64,000 bases of DNA from Riptortus pedestris (GCA_019009955.1 CM032230.1:106920001-106984000); one strand, 5' to 3'. Shown: positions 1 through 11,920, numbered from the stretch's first letter. Numbers and translations are program-made. The notes: a model not told the origin generated them from the letters alone.

Positions 1-258
1 GAAAACGTAATTTAAATTTATATTCTTCTAACAATCAAGCGTCTGCAAATTTTACTTCGCTACCAAATTGATATAAACGACAGAATAAAACGAAATAGGA
101 GGACTGAAATAAGGCTACGAGTGAAAAAGTGACAAATTAATAATATTTTTGATATATTGAGACGGATTGAAAAATGTTATATAACTAATTTCGTTCAACA
201 AGTAACATTTTACGATTATTGTTCTTAACCTTATCCACAAGTTCAAAAACAACAAGAG

Positions 259-466
259 GGGCTCAGATTATCAATGTGAGTAAAAGCGCTGGCCTTAATC
301 CCATAAGGCAAAACTAGTATGGCGAGTTCGATTCCCGCCTGGGCAATAGGAATTTCTTTAGTGACGAACTCATTAAATAAAAGCCTTAGTCCCACTCTGG
401 CTAGAAAAGGTTAACCCAATCGAATTAGCAACATTAGAAAAATTGGACGTAAATAAATAATAATCA
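259..466 (+). mobile_element. tRNA-related SINE copy
   Basis: Starts GGCTCAG, has a tRNA-like internal promoter segment with B-box-like GAGTTCGATTCCC, then the family body (AAAAGCCTTAGTCCCA..., CTGGCTAG) and ends ...GGACGTAAATAAATAAT. The same body recurs at about 9.6, 26.2, 40.4, 56.6, 58.7, 61.7 and 62.3 kb, which defines the family. Somewhat decayed here. Confidence 0.75.
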
Positions 467-2163
467 AAAAACGAGAAGAAAAAGATTAACACGAGCTTGA
501 TTCATTGTATTAAATAAGACGGTAAAAGAAAACATAAAAATGCGTAGTATACAAATTTCTTCATATTAATATGTCATATAAATAATCCAAATTGATAGCT
601 TTATCCGAGTGGTATGTTCTGGTGGTTATTTATTTTTCTTATATTAATCCCTGGCTCAATTGTGCTATATATATCATATTTTTGTTATTTAAAGTCAGGT
701 ATTTAAGCTACCTATACATAATTAAATTATAATTCGATATATTAAAACTGTAAACTATACATTAATACATACTCGTTATCAAGCTATATGCTAACTGTTT
801 TCGATACAGCTTTCATATAAGTCTACAAATATTTAATGTTTTGAACATTTACTCTCAATAACCGTGGGATTCCTGAGTACCTTATTCGGTGGAAGGGAGA
901 CTTAATTGAGAAGAAAAAATTTAATTAATATGTTGATTTAATTGAAATATTTTGTACTGTTGGAAATGTTTATGTTTAGTTAAGTCCAGAGAAGGGGATA
1001 AATGTATGAAAAAACATCGCAAAAATGTCCGCTTGAATTTCTACACCTCTTGTTGTCCGACAACCACATTATTTCAGCTTAATTAGTAATTCTAGTGAAC
1101 AAGCGATACCCAGTCATTTTTATCTTTTATCATATTTCCCAAAAGTGCTAATTAATTTTTCATTTTTGATAAAATATTAATCTTGGCCATTTCTGTTAAA
1201 AATTAAAATAATATTTAATATGAATATAATATAATAGAAACTGATATTGATTACAATTTCTGCTAGCAAACTCAATTATTCACGGTCGTGGATGACTCGA
1301 TTTGTGTTGCCTCGGGCATTTCCTTTCGATCTGTGTCTCGTATATCTGATTTAGATGCACCAACTCTCAGACCGCCTAAACCTGAACTGGTATATAGTGT
1401 CCTTATCTCAATATCATTTTCCTGCAAATCCCCAGTACGCCCAAAACTGTCCTTTATATGTATGTATGTATAAAGTAGTACATGTACTTTTTATCCCTGA
1501 AGAAGAGAAAATAAATATTCTCGAAATATTGGAATGAACTAGGATTTTTTCACCAACACTGACCAAAACTCCAAATAACAACAACACCATATACTTTGTA
1601 TATATACTATAATATTATAGCCATATACTATAATATTGCATGCACATACTGACACAAAAATTTTGAATAATTATTACTTCTAAGCGAATAGTAGAATAGT
1701 TCGTAAAATAATATATTAAAATTATAGTTCTGGAATTAAAAAATTAATGAATGAATTCAAACTTTATGTAATTCAATATTTACTAAACCTAAATTAAAAT
1801 CAGTTCAAAGTCTGGACATACACCCGTATTTACGTAGCATGAAACACTTTCTATATAAATTTATTTTTTGTTTTTCATTTATTTTGGCATAAAAACATGG
1901 GCGTTGCCAGGGGTCCTGGCCCTTTCATGTTAGCATCGTTAGGCATTCTACATAAATAATTTATAATACAATTTCGAATACTCTTATAATATAAGTAATA
2001 TATAAAAAAACATATGCACCAATATACAATAGTTCTGAAAAAATATAACAATTATATGTTAAGAGACTGAAAATAATATACTCTTAATAAAGGAAAATAT
2101 GTTATTTAGCTATTCAACACTACTAATATTTAGCATATGTTCCAATGAATGTTTGTCCCTGCT
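467..2163. other. AT-rich DNA without a recognised gene
   Basis: No convincing coding sequence. A short stretch at about 1290-1560 ends CTGAAGA-(hairpin)-CGAAA then TAGGATTTTTT, resembling a retroelement tail (see findings). GGGCGTTGCCAGGGGTCCTGG near 1899 is a G/C-rich island of unknown origin. Confidence 0.4.
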
Positions 2164-2293
2164 TTAGCAGATTTCCCTTAAGGGAAATCAGCTATTGAGG
2201 TCGTACTCAGTAGTAGGTAGGACGCGAGTTTCGAATTATGTCTTCAAATGTCCATCGATCCTACCCAGGAGATGACGAAAATGAGGTCCGTTC

Positions 2294-2329
<36 letters not shown>

Positions 2330-2572
2330 ATATATATATATATATCTATGTCTGTTAACGCTCGAGCGGTCAGAATTTCTGTTTGATCGTTACCAAACTC
2401 GGAATTTAATCATTTTATGTAAAAAGGAAGATCAAGTTTGTTAATGGCTGAGATCGGACCTGTGAGAGGGGGGTTTAAAGGGGGGGATTTTTTAAAATTT
2501 AAAATATTTCCGTTATTATGCGTCGGATCGAAAAATTGTATTGAATCAATCTTATTGCAAATTAAGGGTATA
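2164..2572 (-). mobile_element. HINE-like repeat, truncated
   Basis: Minus-oriented copy. It begins with the 3' terminal palindrome GATTTCCCTTAAGGGAAATC (2170-2189), then the AGCTATTGAGGTCGTACTC block, the GATCCTACCCAGGAGATGACG block, an (AT)n tract at about 2299-2346, and the GATCGTTACCAAACTCGG and G-rich internal blocks. It stops where the foldback at 2573 begins, so either the foldback inserted into it or the 5' half was lost. Confidence 0.75.
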
Positions 2573-2882
2573 CACAAGGGTCTTCAATAAAAAACTTTTT
2601 TTCGGAGCAAATTTTATTGGAACTGCCCTACATGTTTCGGGGTTTCCTCGCCACCTCTTCAAGGACTATCCATTTCTGAAGTGCTTGTTTCCCTTTTACA
2701 TTCGTTGCGACGGTCCTCAGTAACAACTACATCCTCTGTGAGGACAGTCGCAACAAATGTAAAAGGGAAACGAGCACTTCAGAAATAGATAGCCCTTGAA
2801 GAGGTGGCAAATAAGCCACGAAACATGTAGGGCAGTTTCAAAAAAGTTTGCACTGAAAAAATGTTTTTTATTGAAGACCCTT
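2573..2882. repeat. Long inverted repeat (foldback) with ~146-bp arms
   Basis: The left arm (2573-2719) starts CACAAGGGTCTTCAATAAAA and passes through CCTACATGTTTCG and GCGACGGTCCTCAG. The right arm (2737-2882) is its diverged reverse complement, GAGGACAGTCGCAAC through to TTTTTATTGAAGACCCTTG. Only about 17 bases separate them. The arms are roughly 85% alike by eye, and each contains a TGAAGAG-hairpin-CGAAACATGTAGGGC tail like those at some retroelement 3' ends. Confidence 0.8.
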
Positions 2883-2931
2883 GCCATAAAATATGAAGAA
2901 TATATAAATAATATTGGGTCCATAATAATAA

Positions 2932-2933
<2 letters not shown>

Positions 2934-2976
<43 letters not shown>
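2934..2976. repeat. (AT)n microsatellite
   Basis: Uninterrupted TA repeat of about 43 bases just right of the foldback. Confidence 0.9.
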
Positions 2977-2977
<1 letters not shown>

Positions 2978-4545
2978 TTCACAATATTGTATGTGTCCAC
3001 ATGCATGTGAATATTACCACTCAATAATCCATTTCAGTAAGTAAATTTATTTTCCAGCAAAGTACATTAGAATTATTTCAGAAATACGTAATTTACGAAG
3101 TTCTTGGTATATGTATAGCGTTAGCTCAAGTGGCATATGATACAGTTCATAATAAAACATTCTTCTGTATAAACATTTAAATAAGATTATAATAAACATC
3201 TTGTAATGATATTACATAATATTGATGTTGATTAAAAAAAAATAATAGTAACAGAGGTTGTATGTCCGTTATATAAGATCACAAAACAACAACTGGAGTT
3301 ATAAATTAAGCTCAATGCAAAGGAGCCTGCGATATCCTCCAGCTTTTTCAGGTATTTATAAAAGTTAATGAAATCTCCTCCGTTTTGGAGGGCTATTACT
3401 AGATCCCTGCTGAGAGTAATTCGACCAAATGCTGCACGGCAGAACTCCTGGAGAATGGGACAAGAAGTGTCTTCAGGTTCCTGGAGATTACTGTCAGCAG
3501 TTGGTGGTGTCATCCCTAATCCCAGGCTTCTTGTTCAAGTTGAGAATCCAGATTCTGGCCATTGCTCTGACATAGCGACGGATATTTACTTTCATATATT
3601 CTAATGCTTGGGATCATGGAATTGTGTAAAGGCAAAGTTTTGTTAGAATTTATCAATTTCTATTGACTGTAATTCCTTCAGTAACTTCAGTATAATTTTG
3701 TTCTCATCAATGATAGGGGTTTTGAAAATTCATCTGTGCGAAGGTTTACTGTTTTGCACATTTTAGATGTCGTACCAGAATATTTTTATAATTACCCATC
3801 TAAAAGAAATTATCTACTCCAAGGTGATTTCATAAAATAAATTTAACAATACACCGAAAGTAAAGAATAGTCCGTAATCCAATGTGGATGTCATTGGCAC
3901 AATCATCAATTGTTTTGTTCAAGGGTCGCGGAAATACGGGAGGAACAGAAAGGGATAAATATTTACGTGTGTTGTTTTTACAGAAGGTACAATTAATCGA
4001 AAAAATAATAATGAGGTTTTTACTTGTCAAACAGGTTGTTCAAACATTGCGAATGAAATATAACATGTTTATCTGCTCATCCACGTTGTTAAAATGCCCA
4101 CTGAATTATTCCCTCTTGCTGTTCATTTTTATCTCCATGCTAAATAAATTCTTAAATTTTTAATTTTCTAAAATGTATTACTTCGTTGGGGTAGCAAACC
4201 ACCACATTAACTGGAGACCAAACTCAAAGAGGAGTACAAAACTGAATGCAAGCGATGACAAGTAAACAACGTGTATAGAGGAAATACAAAATTCATTATA
4301 AAGCTGCTTTGCAGTCGTTCTCAAGTACAATGAAAAAATAATATAAACAAAAACCTAAGTCCTCTTAAGAAATCCAATGAGGTTTTCTTAAGATATAGTG
4401 AAACGAACTAAGCCCAAGCTTCAATACAAACGCGCGCGCACAAATATGCACACACAAACAAAGAAGTAAATAAAATCCATAAAGATATTATTTGTTGAGA
4501 TATTGAAGAGATTATATCTGAAACGAGATAATGGATTTTACATGA
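2977..4545. other. No recognised gene
   Basis: Short open frames (for example 93 codons at 3232-3513 minus and 3882-4163 plus) show no family motif and have no splice context. I see no repeat that I can name. Confidence 0.35.
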
Positions 4546-4547
4546 TA

Positions 4548-4790
4548 TGAAAGCTAAGAGGTTACAATGGGCGGGCCATGTGACAAGAAATAATCCAACC
4601 GGCTCCATATACAAGGCAATGCGATAATAGTGGATGCCAGGCCACGAGGGAGACCGAAGGCAAGATGGATTGAAAGAAGGAAGCAGCAGAGCTCCAAGTA
4701 GTGGACTGAAAAGCCATCGCCTATGAGAGGTGGAGGAGGCTGACAATGGCGGCTAAAGATATCCAAGCTCTGGGAAGCCAACTGAAAAAA
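4548..4790 (+). pseudogene. LINE reverse-transcriptase C-terminal fragment
   Basis: One frame reads MKAKRLQWAGHVTRNNPTG; after shifts it reads ARPRGRPKARWIE and then YERWRRLTMAAKD. That order (RLxWxGHVxR, then GRPxxRW, then RxRWRRL..A) is the usual C-terminal tail of many non-LTR retrotransposon polyproteins. At least two frame changes and stops make it dead. No RT core is present nearby, so it is a short remnant. Confidence 0.6.
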
Positions 4791-4799
4791 AATATAGAA

Positions 4800-5875
4800 G
4801 AACTAAATCCAAAAACGAGGTAACGAATTTAAGCAGCCAATTTTGCGGTCGTTTACTAGCTAAATACCATATTATATCAAATTATTTGATTATTCTGGTC
4901 AAATATCCTTAAATAATTAATTATATTATAATTAAAATAATGTACGTTCAAAATTTGATTTCAATATTTTCCTTTCTTTTAAATACAATTTACAGTATTT
5001 ATTCAAAAGTAACATAGATAAATCATACACTTATTCTTTGACCAAACATAATTAAATGCACATATATTATTATTAATTTTTAAAAGCTTACGTACGAATC
5101 CCACATGCTACTCCAAAAATGATTAATATTGTAAACAAGGTGTTCAAACTATCTTAGTAATAGACATACTTAAATAAATAAAACAATGACCAGTTCAGCA
5201 CAAGACAAAGTCCCTAAGAAAATGCTCTCTACAATGTCAACATCATTAATTCTTATTACAAAAGCACAAGGTAGGTAGGACTTGACTACCGGCCAGCCAA
5301 GTACCGACTTTAGACTGATTTTAATTAAGGTTTAGTAAATATTGAAATACAAGGAGATTAAATTTATTAATTTTTCTTAATTACACAACTATAATTTTAA
5401 TATATTATCGTACGAACTATTCTATTTATAAGTATCATATTATTCGACATTTAGCTGTAACTAATGAAAAGTACAAAGTTTAAATAAGTTCTATATTCTG
5501 CCAACTCAAAAATAAAAAAAATAAACTGTCATGTGATTCTTTCTGAGATCAAAACTTGGGTTAGTAAAACATTATAAAACGAAAGTCTTGGATTTGTACT
5601 GTAATTGACTTCAACCTAATAGCTCTCCAAAAGGAGACATAAACATTTTGAATTTCAAAGATGTGTTACTAAAAAATTCGATTGGTAGGGTTTTCATTAT
5701 TTAAAAATAAAAACATGTTTTGCTAGACTTTTCGTAGAATAATAGGAGAAGAATATAGTAAATCTAGGAACAACAGAGTAGATGAAATAAAATATATCCA
5801 TGCTAAAAATAATGTATGGATCAGCGATACGTGGGCTGTATGTAAGAAATAAAATATGACAATTTAATACCTGCT
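4800..5875. other. AT-rich DNA, nothing recognised
   Basis: No coding region, named repeat or tandem array that I can support. Confidence 0.4.
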
Positions 5876-6260
5876 GTGAGTTGTGACGAAGTGAGGGGAG
5901 ATACGCGGGTCGTGTCGGCACGAGACTGAAGTTTTGCAGGACTGGGCGAGGCTGTGTCCTGCGCCTGAGATGCTGTTCGGGGCAGCGGGCTAGAGGCAAG
6001 GCCCCAGCCACCTCTGGGAGCCACCTCCCAAATCATAACGAGATTAGCCTTCGATAGCGGACCACACGCCCCCTATCATGCCCCCGGGGGAAGAATTGTC
6101 AATAACGTAATTACACAAATTGTTTTTACTTGGGGAGAGATACAGGATCGATCGCTTCAAGTCACTCCGTCAAGCTCCGAGGCCAGGTCGCTGGATGTCG
6201 CGTCTAAGATAAAGTCGAGTGTAAAATCATATTAGCCGTAAGAAGAGATTTCCCAAAGAT
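5876..6260. other. GC-rich patch of unknown origin
   Basis: Markedly richer in G and C than its surroundings, with runs such as CACACGCCCCCTATC and GCCCCCGGGGGAAG. Two overlapping minus frames of 104 and 71 codons cross it but show no motif. It may be an older inserted element; I cannot name it. Confidence 0.3.
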
Positions 6261-7099
6261 GACGTGCAAACAAATAAACGAAAGGGAAACGGCATTTAAA
6301 CAAAGAGCCTCAAGGAAGCAAACAGCTGTTGATAAGTAAAGAATTTGGCAAGTACAACGACCGAAACTATAGAAAACAGCGCCTCCATCCCAGGATCAGG
6401 TAACTGGATAAAATGATCCAAGCCTGCCGCCCATCATAAGATCCACACAAAAATGTTAGTAGTACGGTTACGTTGGTGAAAGATATAAGGTGTAAAATGA
6501 TTGAATACCACGATAATGACATAAATGGTAAAAAGACATGAACATCGTGAATCTGTTAAGTGAAAAATAGCCTACCCTAGAAACGCTAGGAGTAAAAATA
6601 AGAAATAGAAGCATTCTGCTTTAAGGGAAGTGAAGCCACACTCTAAAGAGTCGAGTACAAAGGACGAAAGAGGCAATCCTTCGAAGAGACCAATTCTTTT
6701 TTTAATCGCGGCCGCCTTCTCAAAGGCTTTCACTCGCAACCTATTCGTACAGAAATCAGTCTACAACATGTGGAAAGTGGAATCCTGAAGGATGTTTGCT
6801 TTACTGATATTTAATGGCATTCCAGAGGACCTAAAAGAATTACTTGTAATCGATGGACACAGAACCAAGGCATTCGAACCTTGTGGATCAAAAAAATAAA
6901 CAGAAATAAATTGAGGACTATGAATGATGCGGAAACAGAAAAAGAGGAAGAGAGGATGAAGAGAACGGTGTCTTTCAAGCATAAATGTAGACCCCAGTCC
7001 AAAATGACGCGTTAATCTCAAGATACATATATATTTTGTATATATAATCAATTTGATACGTAAATATTTATCTCACTTTCTTGTGTGCCCATATGTTGA

Positions 7100-8545
7100 A
7101 GTCCTATTATATTTCTTCATTTAAACGATTAATAATTAAAAATCTTAACAGTTTTATTTATAGAGTGACTATTATCCCCTAGTATTTCGGATTGTACTTC
7201 TGATATACCAAGGGACATTCTGATGTCCTCATACCTTCAACACTCTGTTAGTATGTGTGCGACTGTTAGATCTCCACAAGCAGTGCAGGTTGGAGGTTCT
7301 TCTCTTTTTAATAGGTGCTGGTGTGTGAGCCTTGTGTGGCCAATTCTAAGGCGGCATATTACTACTTCATCCCTCCTTTTTGTACATTTAGAAGTATACC
7401 AGGGGTTCACACTATTTTTTACTGTGCGGAGCTTATTGTCTCGCAACTCATGCCATTGCCATGCCCATTGCTCCAGTGCCAGTTTTTTGCATGATTGATG
7501 GCGTCAGCGATCGGAACTTCTATCATTAGTGTGCCCTCTGTGATAGCTTTAGCGGCTAAGGCGTCAGCTTTCATATTTCCTTCTATGCCAGAATGTCCTG
7601 GTACCCATAGAAATTCGACATTAATATTATTCTTGTGCAATTCCTCTAAAGTCTGTCGAATTTCTTTACAGATGGGATTTTTATTGTACATGTTTTCAAT
7701 TGATTTTAAGCTGCTGTAAGAGTCAGAACAAATCAAAGCAATCTTTTGCTCAATTAACAATAGGTTAAGAGCTGATTTTATTGCTGTACGTTCTGCAGTA
7801 AACACACTACTTACTGAGGGAATTGAGTACATCAGAGAGAGACCCTTGGAACATACAGCTGAACCAACACCTCCGTCAGTTTTTGATCCATCTGTGTACA
7901 AATAGAAATCTGAGAACGATTCGCACGACTCTATTTTTCTAAATTCATTATTAAAAATAAATTGGTAAGTTATGCTTTTCCTATATTTTTTTCAATTCCC
8001 AATTTATATTTGGTGGAAATAACAGCCATGGTTCTAATTGATAGTTTTTACTAGGAACAATTTCTATATTTTCCATCCCATACTTCCTGGTAGTTGTTTT
8101 AATAGGATGATTGTAATCATTATTATTAAGGAATATATTTCTGGCTGGGTGGCTAATTTGTGAGGACACTTTAAGATAATATGCTATGCATAACCAATCT
8201 CGTCTGTAATTTAAAGATGCTTCACCAATAGCAGCACACAAGCTTATTACTGGGCTGGATCTGAATGCACCAGATATCATTCTCAAACCACTGTAATGCA
8301 CAGAATTAATCATTTGCAAAACCCGTGGTTGAGCTGTAGAATAAATGATGCATCTATAATCCAAAAGCGATCTTACTAGACTTTTATAGAGCTTTAGAAG
8401 TGATAGTCGATCTGCTCCCCATTCCATTCTCGATATTGTTCTCAGTATATTTAATGATCCACAGCACTTATTTTTAATGTATCTCAGGTGAGGAATCCAG
8501 GTTAGTCGTTGGTCAAAGATCATACCTAAAAATTTAACGTCCGGT
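7100..8545 (-). pseudogene. I-clade (Nimb-like) LINE, RT C-terminus plus RNase H, decayed
   Basis: Read on the minus strand, 8523-7981 encodes the region after the RT palm (LTWIPHLRYIKNKCCGSLN, WGADRLSLLKLYKSLVRSLLDY, LRMISGAFRSSPV), typical of I-group LINEs. Then 7901-7419 is an RNase H domain with the expected acidic residues: YTDGSKT, FTAERTAI, ICSDSYSSL and GHSGIEGNMKADALA. 7446-7237 holds the C-terminal part with CTACGDLTVAHILTEC. The three pieces lie in different frames, so at least two frameshifts are needed. The 5' end (endonuclease and RT core) is missing. Probably 5' truncated on insertion and then decayed. Confidence 0.85.
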
Positions 8546-8599
8546 TAATAACAATACGAGGTATTTAAGCTTGGAACAATATAGTCCAGTATATACTAG

Positions 8600-9125
8600 T
8601 TTCTTGATAATGAGTAATGAATATAATAGGGAGGTTAATAAGGCCAGAAAATTAAAAAAATGTAAATATCTCAGCGAAGAATCTAGATACAGAAAACATG
8701 TGCAGAAAAACATTTATAAAAAATTAAATTTGCGACGAGATTTGTTATATACATGGTTTCGAGCCGACTCCGAATAAAGAGATAATTCGATTTTTCAATT
8801 TCCCACGGAGTTTACCCCTTCTTCTTATCGGCGATCAGCAGTAAACGATCTAGATCTTTAGTTTGAGATGAAACTCTTATATGCCAAATTTGGTAACGAT
8901 CAAAACAAACATTATGGCATCGAGAGCGGTAACAGACAGTTATGGGTGTGTATGAATATATGTGTGTGTGTGCGTGTGGGTGGGTGTGAGTGTGTGTGTG
9001 TGTGTGGGTGTGTGTATATGTGTGTGCGTGCGTGTGTGCATGTGTGTGTGGTGTGTGTATATAACTTTGAAAGAACCTCATTTTCATTTCATCGATGTGC
9101 ATTTCAGGAAATTTTCGTCTAGAAC
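8600..9125 (+). mobile_element. HINE-like repeat with GT instead of AT microsatellite
   Basis: Contains the family blocks AAATATCTCAGCGAAGAAT, TTTGCGACGAGATTTG, TTTGGTAACGATCAAAACAA and GAGCGGTAACAGACAG, directly followed by a (GT)n-rich tract (about 8947-9060), and then CTTTGAAAGAACCTCATTTTC. The terminal palindrome is absent, so the 3' end is truncated. Confidence 0.65.
8947..9060 (+). repeat. (GT)n microsatellite
   Basis: Interrupted GT/GC repeat of about 110 bases at the place where other HINE copies carry (AT)n. Confidence 0.9.
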
Positions 9126-9209
9126 ATTCCGTAAGATGTAACTTGCTATACTGCGTTTTGTAAATGCGAGATTAGTAAAGGTGGGGACTGAAAACTAAAA
9201 AAGTTTAAT

Positions 9210-9990
9210 TAAGCAGCATTAACTAAGCAGATACCCCACGTGCGTCGCGTAAACGTAAAAGTTCCCTGGAAACAATATTTGGTATTTTGGCTTCAAATAA
9301 AGTGTTTCACAATATACCAGCCTATTCTTAATACGACATTAGTAGGAGTGGGGGTTTAGTGAAGCCCAAAAACTAAAAAATGCAAATATCTCGGATAATA
9401 ATCAAGACAACGAAAAAACGTATGTAACATTTATAGAACATTATATTTGCAATAAGATTGAACCTATACAATGCTTGAATTAAAAGCATAATAACGGAGA
9501 CATTTTGAACTCTCAAACTACCCCTAACTCCGGTCTGATTTCAGCCTTTAACGAATGTCATATTTTTGTTTATTATTATTTACGTCCACATTATGCTACT
9601 AATGGCTAATCGGAACGGGTTGTCTACAGGTTACTACCCATTTCTAGCCAGGGTGGGCCTAAGGAGTTTATTTAATGAGTCCGTCACTAAATAAATTTCT
9701 ATTGCCCAGGACGAGAATCGAACCCGCCACATTAGGTCTACCACACGAGATTAAGAATGTCATCTTTATTTTTACATAAAGCGTTTAGATAACCAGTTTG
9801 GTAACGATCAAACAAAGCTTACGACCTCTAGAGCGTTAGCAGACAAATATATATACACATCAACCGAACGTTTGAAACGGACCTTATTTCTATCCTAGGT
9901 AGGATCGATGGACATTTAAAGAAATGTTTCGAAAATCGCGTCATGAGTACGACTTCAATAGCTGATTTCCCTTAAGGGAATTCTTGCAGT
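9210..9990 (+). mobile_element. HINE-like repeat interrupted by a SINE
   Basis: The 5' part has TAACTAAGCAGATACCCCACG; then come the module AAATGCAAATATCTCGGATAAT, the C-rich block, and after the SINE (9562-9754) the block AACGATCAAACAAAGC, a short (AT)n, TAGGATCGATGGACATTT and the 3' palindrome GATTTCCCTTAAGGGAATTC (9964-9983). Both halves are collinear with uninterrupted copies. Confidence 0.8.
9562..9754 (-). mobile_element. SINE insertion with 9-bp target duplication
   Basis: Reverse-oriented copy of the tRNA-related SINE. The tail side is TTTATTATTATTTACGTCCA, the body contains CTAGCCAGGGTGGG, and the head side contains GAGAATCGAACCCGCC. GAATGTCAT occurs on both sides (9553-9561 and 9755-9763), the signature of target-primed insertion into the HINE copy. 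Confidence 0.88.
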
Positions 9991-10086
9991 TGATATGCAA
10001 GTAAGAGAATAAAATGAATAGAACAACGGTTATAGAAAACTAAATTTGTTAAGACATTTTTTGATAAAACAAGTATTGATATGGAG

Positions 10087-10250
10087 GCCCAGGTTAGCCA
10101 CAGGTATTAAAGCCTTGGACTTAATGCTATTTGAACATTTAAATCACGGGTTCAATTATAGTTTAGGTGAGATTAATTTATAATTGACTTAAATGAAATC
10201 TTTCTTCCTACAGGGCCTAGAAAAGGGGTAACCCCTAAGATAAGCGCTTG
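10087..10250 (+). mobile_element. Diverged SINE copy
   Basis: GGCCCAGGTTAGCCACAGGTA, GGGTTCAATT (B-box-like), GGGCCTAGAAAAGGGG and GGTAACCCCTAAGATAAGCG match the family order but with many changes. Orientation plus. Decayed. Confidence 0.5.
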
Positions 10251-10451
10251 GACAATAATATCTCTTATAATACAAATACAAAAGAGTCCTAAATTCTATT
10301 CAGGCATTCTTATGGAAAACAAATAAATTATATTTTGCAACCCGATAAATAAAGTTAATATTTTATAATACTTAAATCACAACAACGTTTTGGGAAAACT
10401 TTATTCAAAAATATTTTATTCTTTACCTTTTCCCATTAAAATCAATATTAG

Positions 10452-10454
<3 letters not shown>

Positions 10455-10506
<52 letters not shown>
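10455..10506. repeat. (AT)n microsatellite
   Basis: Pure TA repeat of about 52 bases. Its flanks (GATTTTAATTAAATTTTTC on the right) show no HINE block that I can recognise. Confidence 0.9.
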
Positions 10507-10507
<1 letters not shown>

Positions 10508-11215
10508 TTTACTTCGAAGTAAAGCCCCACTCCCGTTTGAAACTCAAAATTTCACATTACCCATGTTGGGCATAGGGATAGTTTTCTCACAAGTATAATA
10601 GTTCATAGAAATACATTGAGCCGATTTTAATTAAATTTTTCGGAAGCTCGCGCAGTCAGAGAGACGAGAATTTCATTTATATTTATTTTATGAAAATATC
10701 AATCAATATCAAATTTTCGTGGAATTATCTAACACGTAGTGCCAAAGAATCAGTTAAAACTCTACTCAGTACTTCTGGCACAGTGGCAGAAACAATAAAT
10801 TCTTTACAGCTTCAATCTTAATACAATTATAAAGGGGCAATCATGCGTTGATTTAAGTTTTCCCATTTTCAGATTATAGGTTAAATTCGATTGCATCTTA
10901 GGAGGAAATTCTCTCAAAGAGAGAGAAAAACTTTATTTATTTCTAAAGTTTGACTGCCTAATTATCTAAGTTACTTCTACCCAGCTTACTCATTTTCTCT
11001 TCAATACCGACTATTAATTAAATAAAGAATATTTTCCGAACGAAATTAACTAAATCAAATGAAAAAGAAAAACTCTTGTAAAAAAATAAATATTCAAGAC
11101 TTTAATTAACTAGTAAAATAATTTAATAGTATTTGAAAAAAAAATTACAAAAGGGAAAAGAAAGAAATAGGAAGAAAATAAGGGAAGGAGAAATTTAAAT
11201 TAAAATAAACGAAAA
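10507..11215. other. AT-rich DNA, nothing recognised
   Basis: No coding region or nameable repeat; A-rich and G/A-rich runs at 11140-11200. Confidence 0.4.
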
Positions 11216-11217
11216 TT

Positions 11218-11390
11218 GCGACCTCTTGAGCGGTAATAGACAAAAATATATATAGAATTTCAACGGGCCTCATTTTCATCATGTAGTAGGAAGGATGTTC
11301 ATCATGGACATTTAAGGAAATTTTTTCGAAAATCGAGTCATGTGTTCAACCTCAACAGCTAATTTCCCTTGAGGGAAATCTGCTAAAAAT
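11218..11390 (+). mobile_element. HINE-like repeat, 3' end only
   Basis: Starts in the GCGACCTCTTGAGCGGTAAT block and runs through the short AT tract to AATTTCCCTTGAGGGAAATC (11361-11380) and TGCTAA. 5' truncated. Confidence 0.75.
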
Positions 11391-11477
11391 GAATATAAAC
11401 AAATCTTCCAACAAAAAGTGAAAACTTCTTTTTCCGGAAACGATACAACCAACCCTAGCTGATTTCATTTCGTCCGT

Positions 11478-11920
11478 TATCGGCACACACTTAATAAAAA
11501 TGCAAATATCCCGATTAATATTCAAGATAGAGAAGAAATGTATATAACAATATTTATAGCATATTTAATTTAATTAAATTTATAGTATATTTAAATTTTT
11601 CGATCCGCCGTATAGTAACGAAGATATTTCGAATTTTCGAAATTCGCCCCCTCTAAACCCCCCCCCCTCCCACTGGTCCGATTTCCGCCGTTAACGAACT
11701 TGATCTTTTTTTTTTACAAAGAACGATTAAATACAAAGTTTGGTGACGATTAAACAAAAATTCCGACCTCTAGAGTGTTAACAGACAAATATATATATAA
11801 AACGGACTTCATTTTCGTCATCTCTGGGTAGGATCGATGGACATTTGAAGAAATCTTTCGAAAATCGCGTCATGAGTACGACCTCAATAGCTGATTTCCC
11901 TCAAGGTAAATCTGCTAAAA
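11478..11920 (+). mobile_element. HINE-like repeat, 5' truncated
   Basis: Runs from CACACTTAATAAAAATGCA through AAATATCCCGATTAATATTC, a CCCCCCCCTCCC block, GTGACGATTAAACAAAAATT, a short AT tract and CATTTTCGTCATCTCTGGG. It ends at a mutated palindrome (GATTTCCCTCAAGGTAAATC, 11893-11912) plus TGCTAAAA. Confidence 0.8.

Noticed and set aside
259..345. tRNA gene from the GGTTCGATTCC-like segment
   Set aside because: It has a B-box but no cloverleaf that I can fold; it is the tRNA-related head of a SINE, repeated many times.
1288..1473. 61-codon plus-strand open frame
   Set aside because: No motif, no splice context, overlaps a second frame of similar length; typical of chance in this composition.
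3232..3513. 93-codon minus-strand frame (MTPPTADSNLQEPEDTSC...)
   Set aside because: Somewhat protein-like start, but no family signature, and the 3' half runs into low-complexity sequence; not enough to call a gene.
8960..9102. Frames rich in His/Thr or Val/Cys across the GT repeat
   Set aside because: Translations of a microsatellite.
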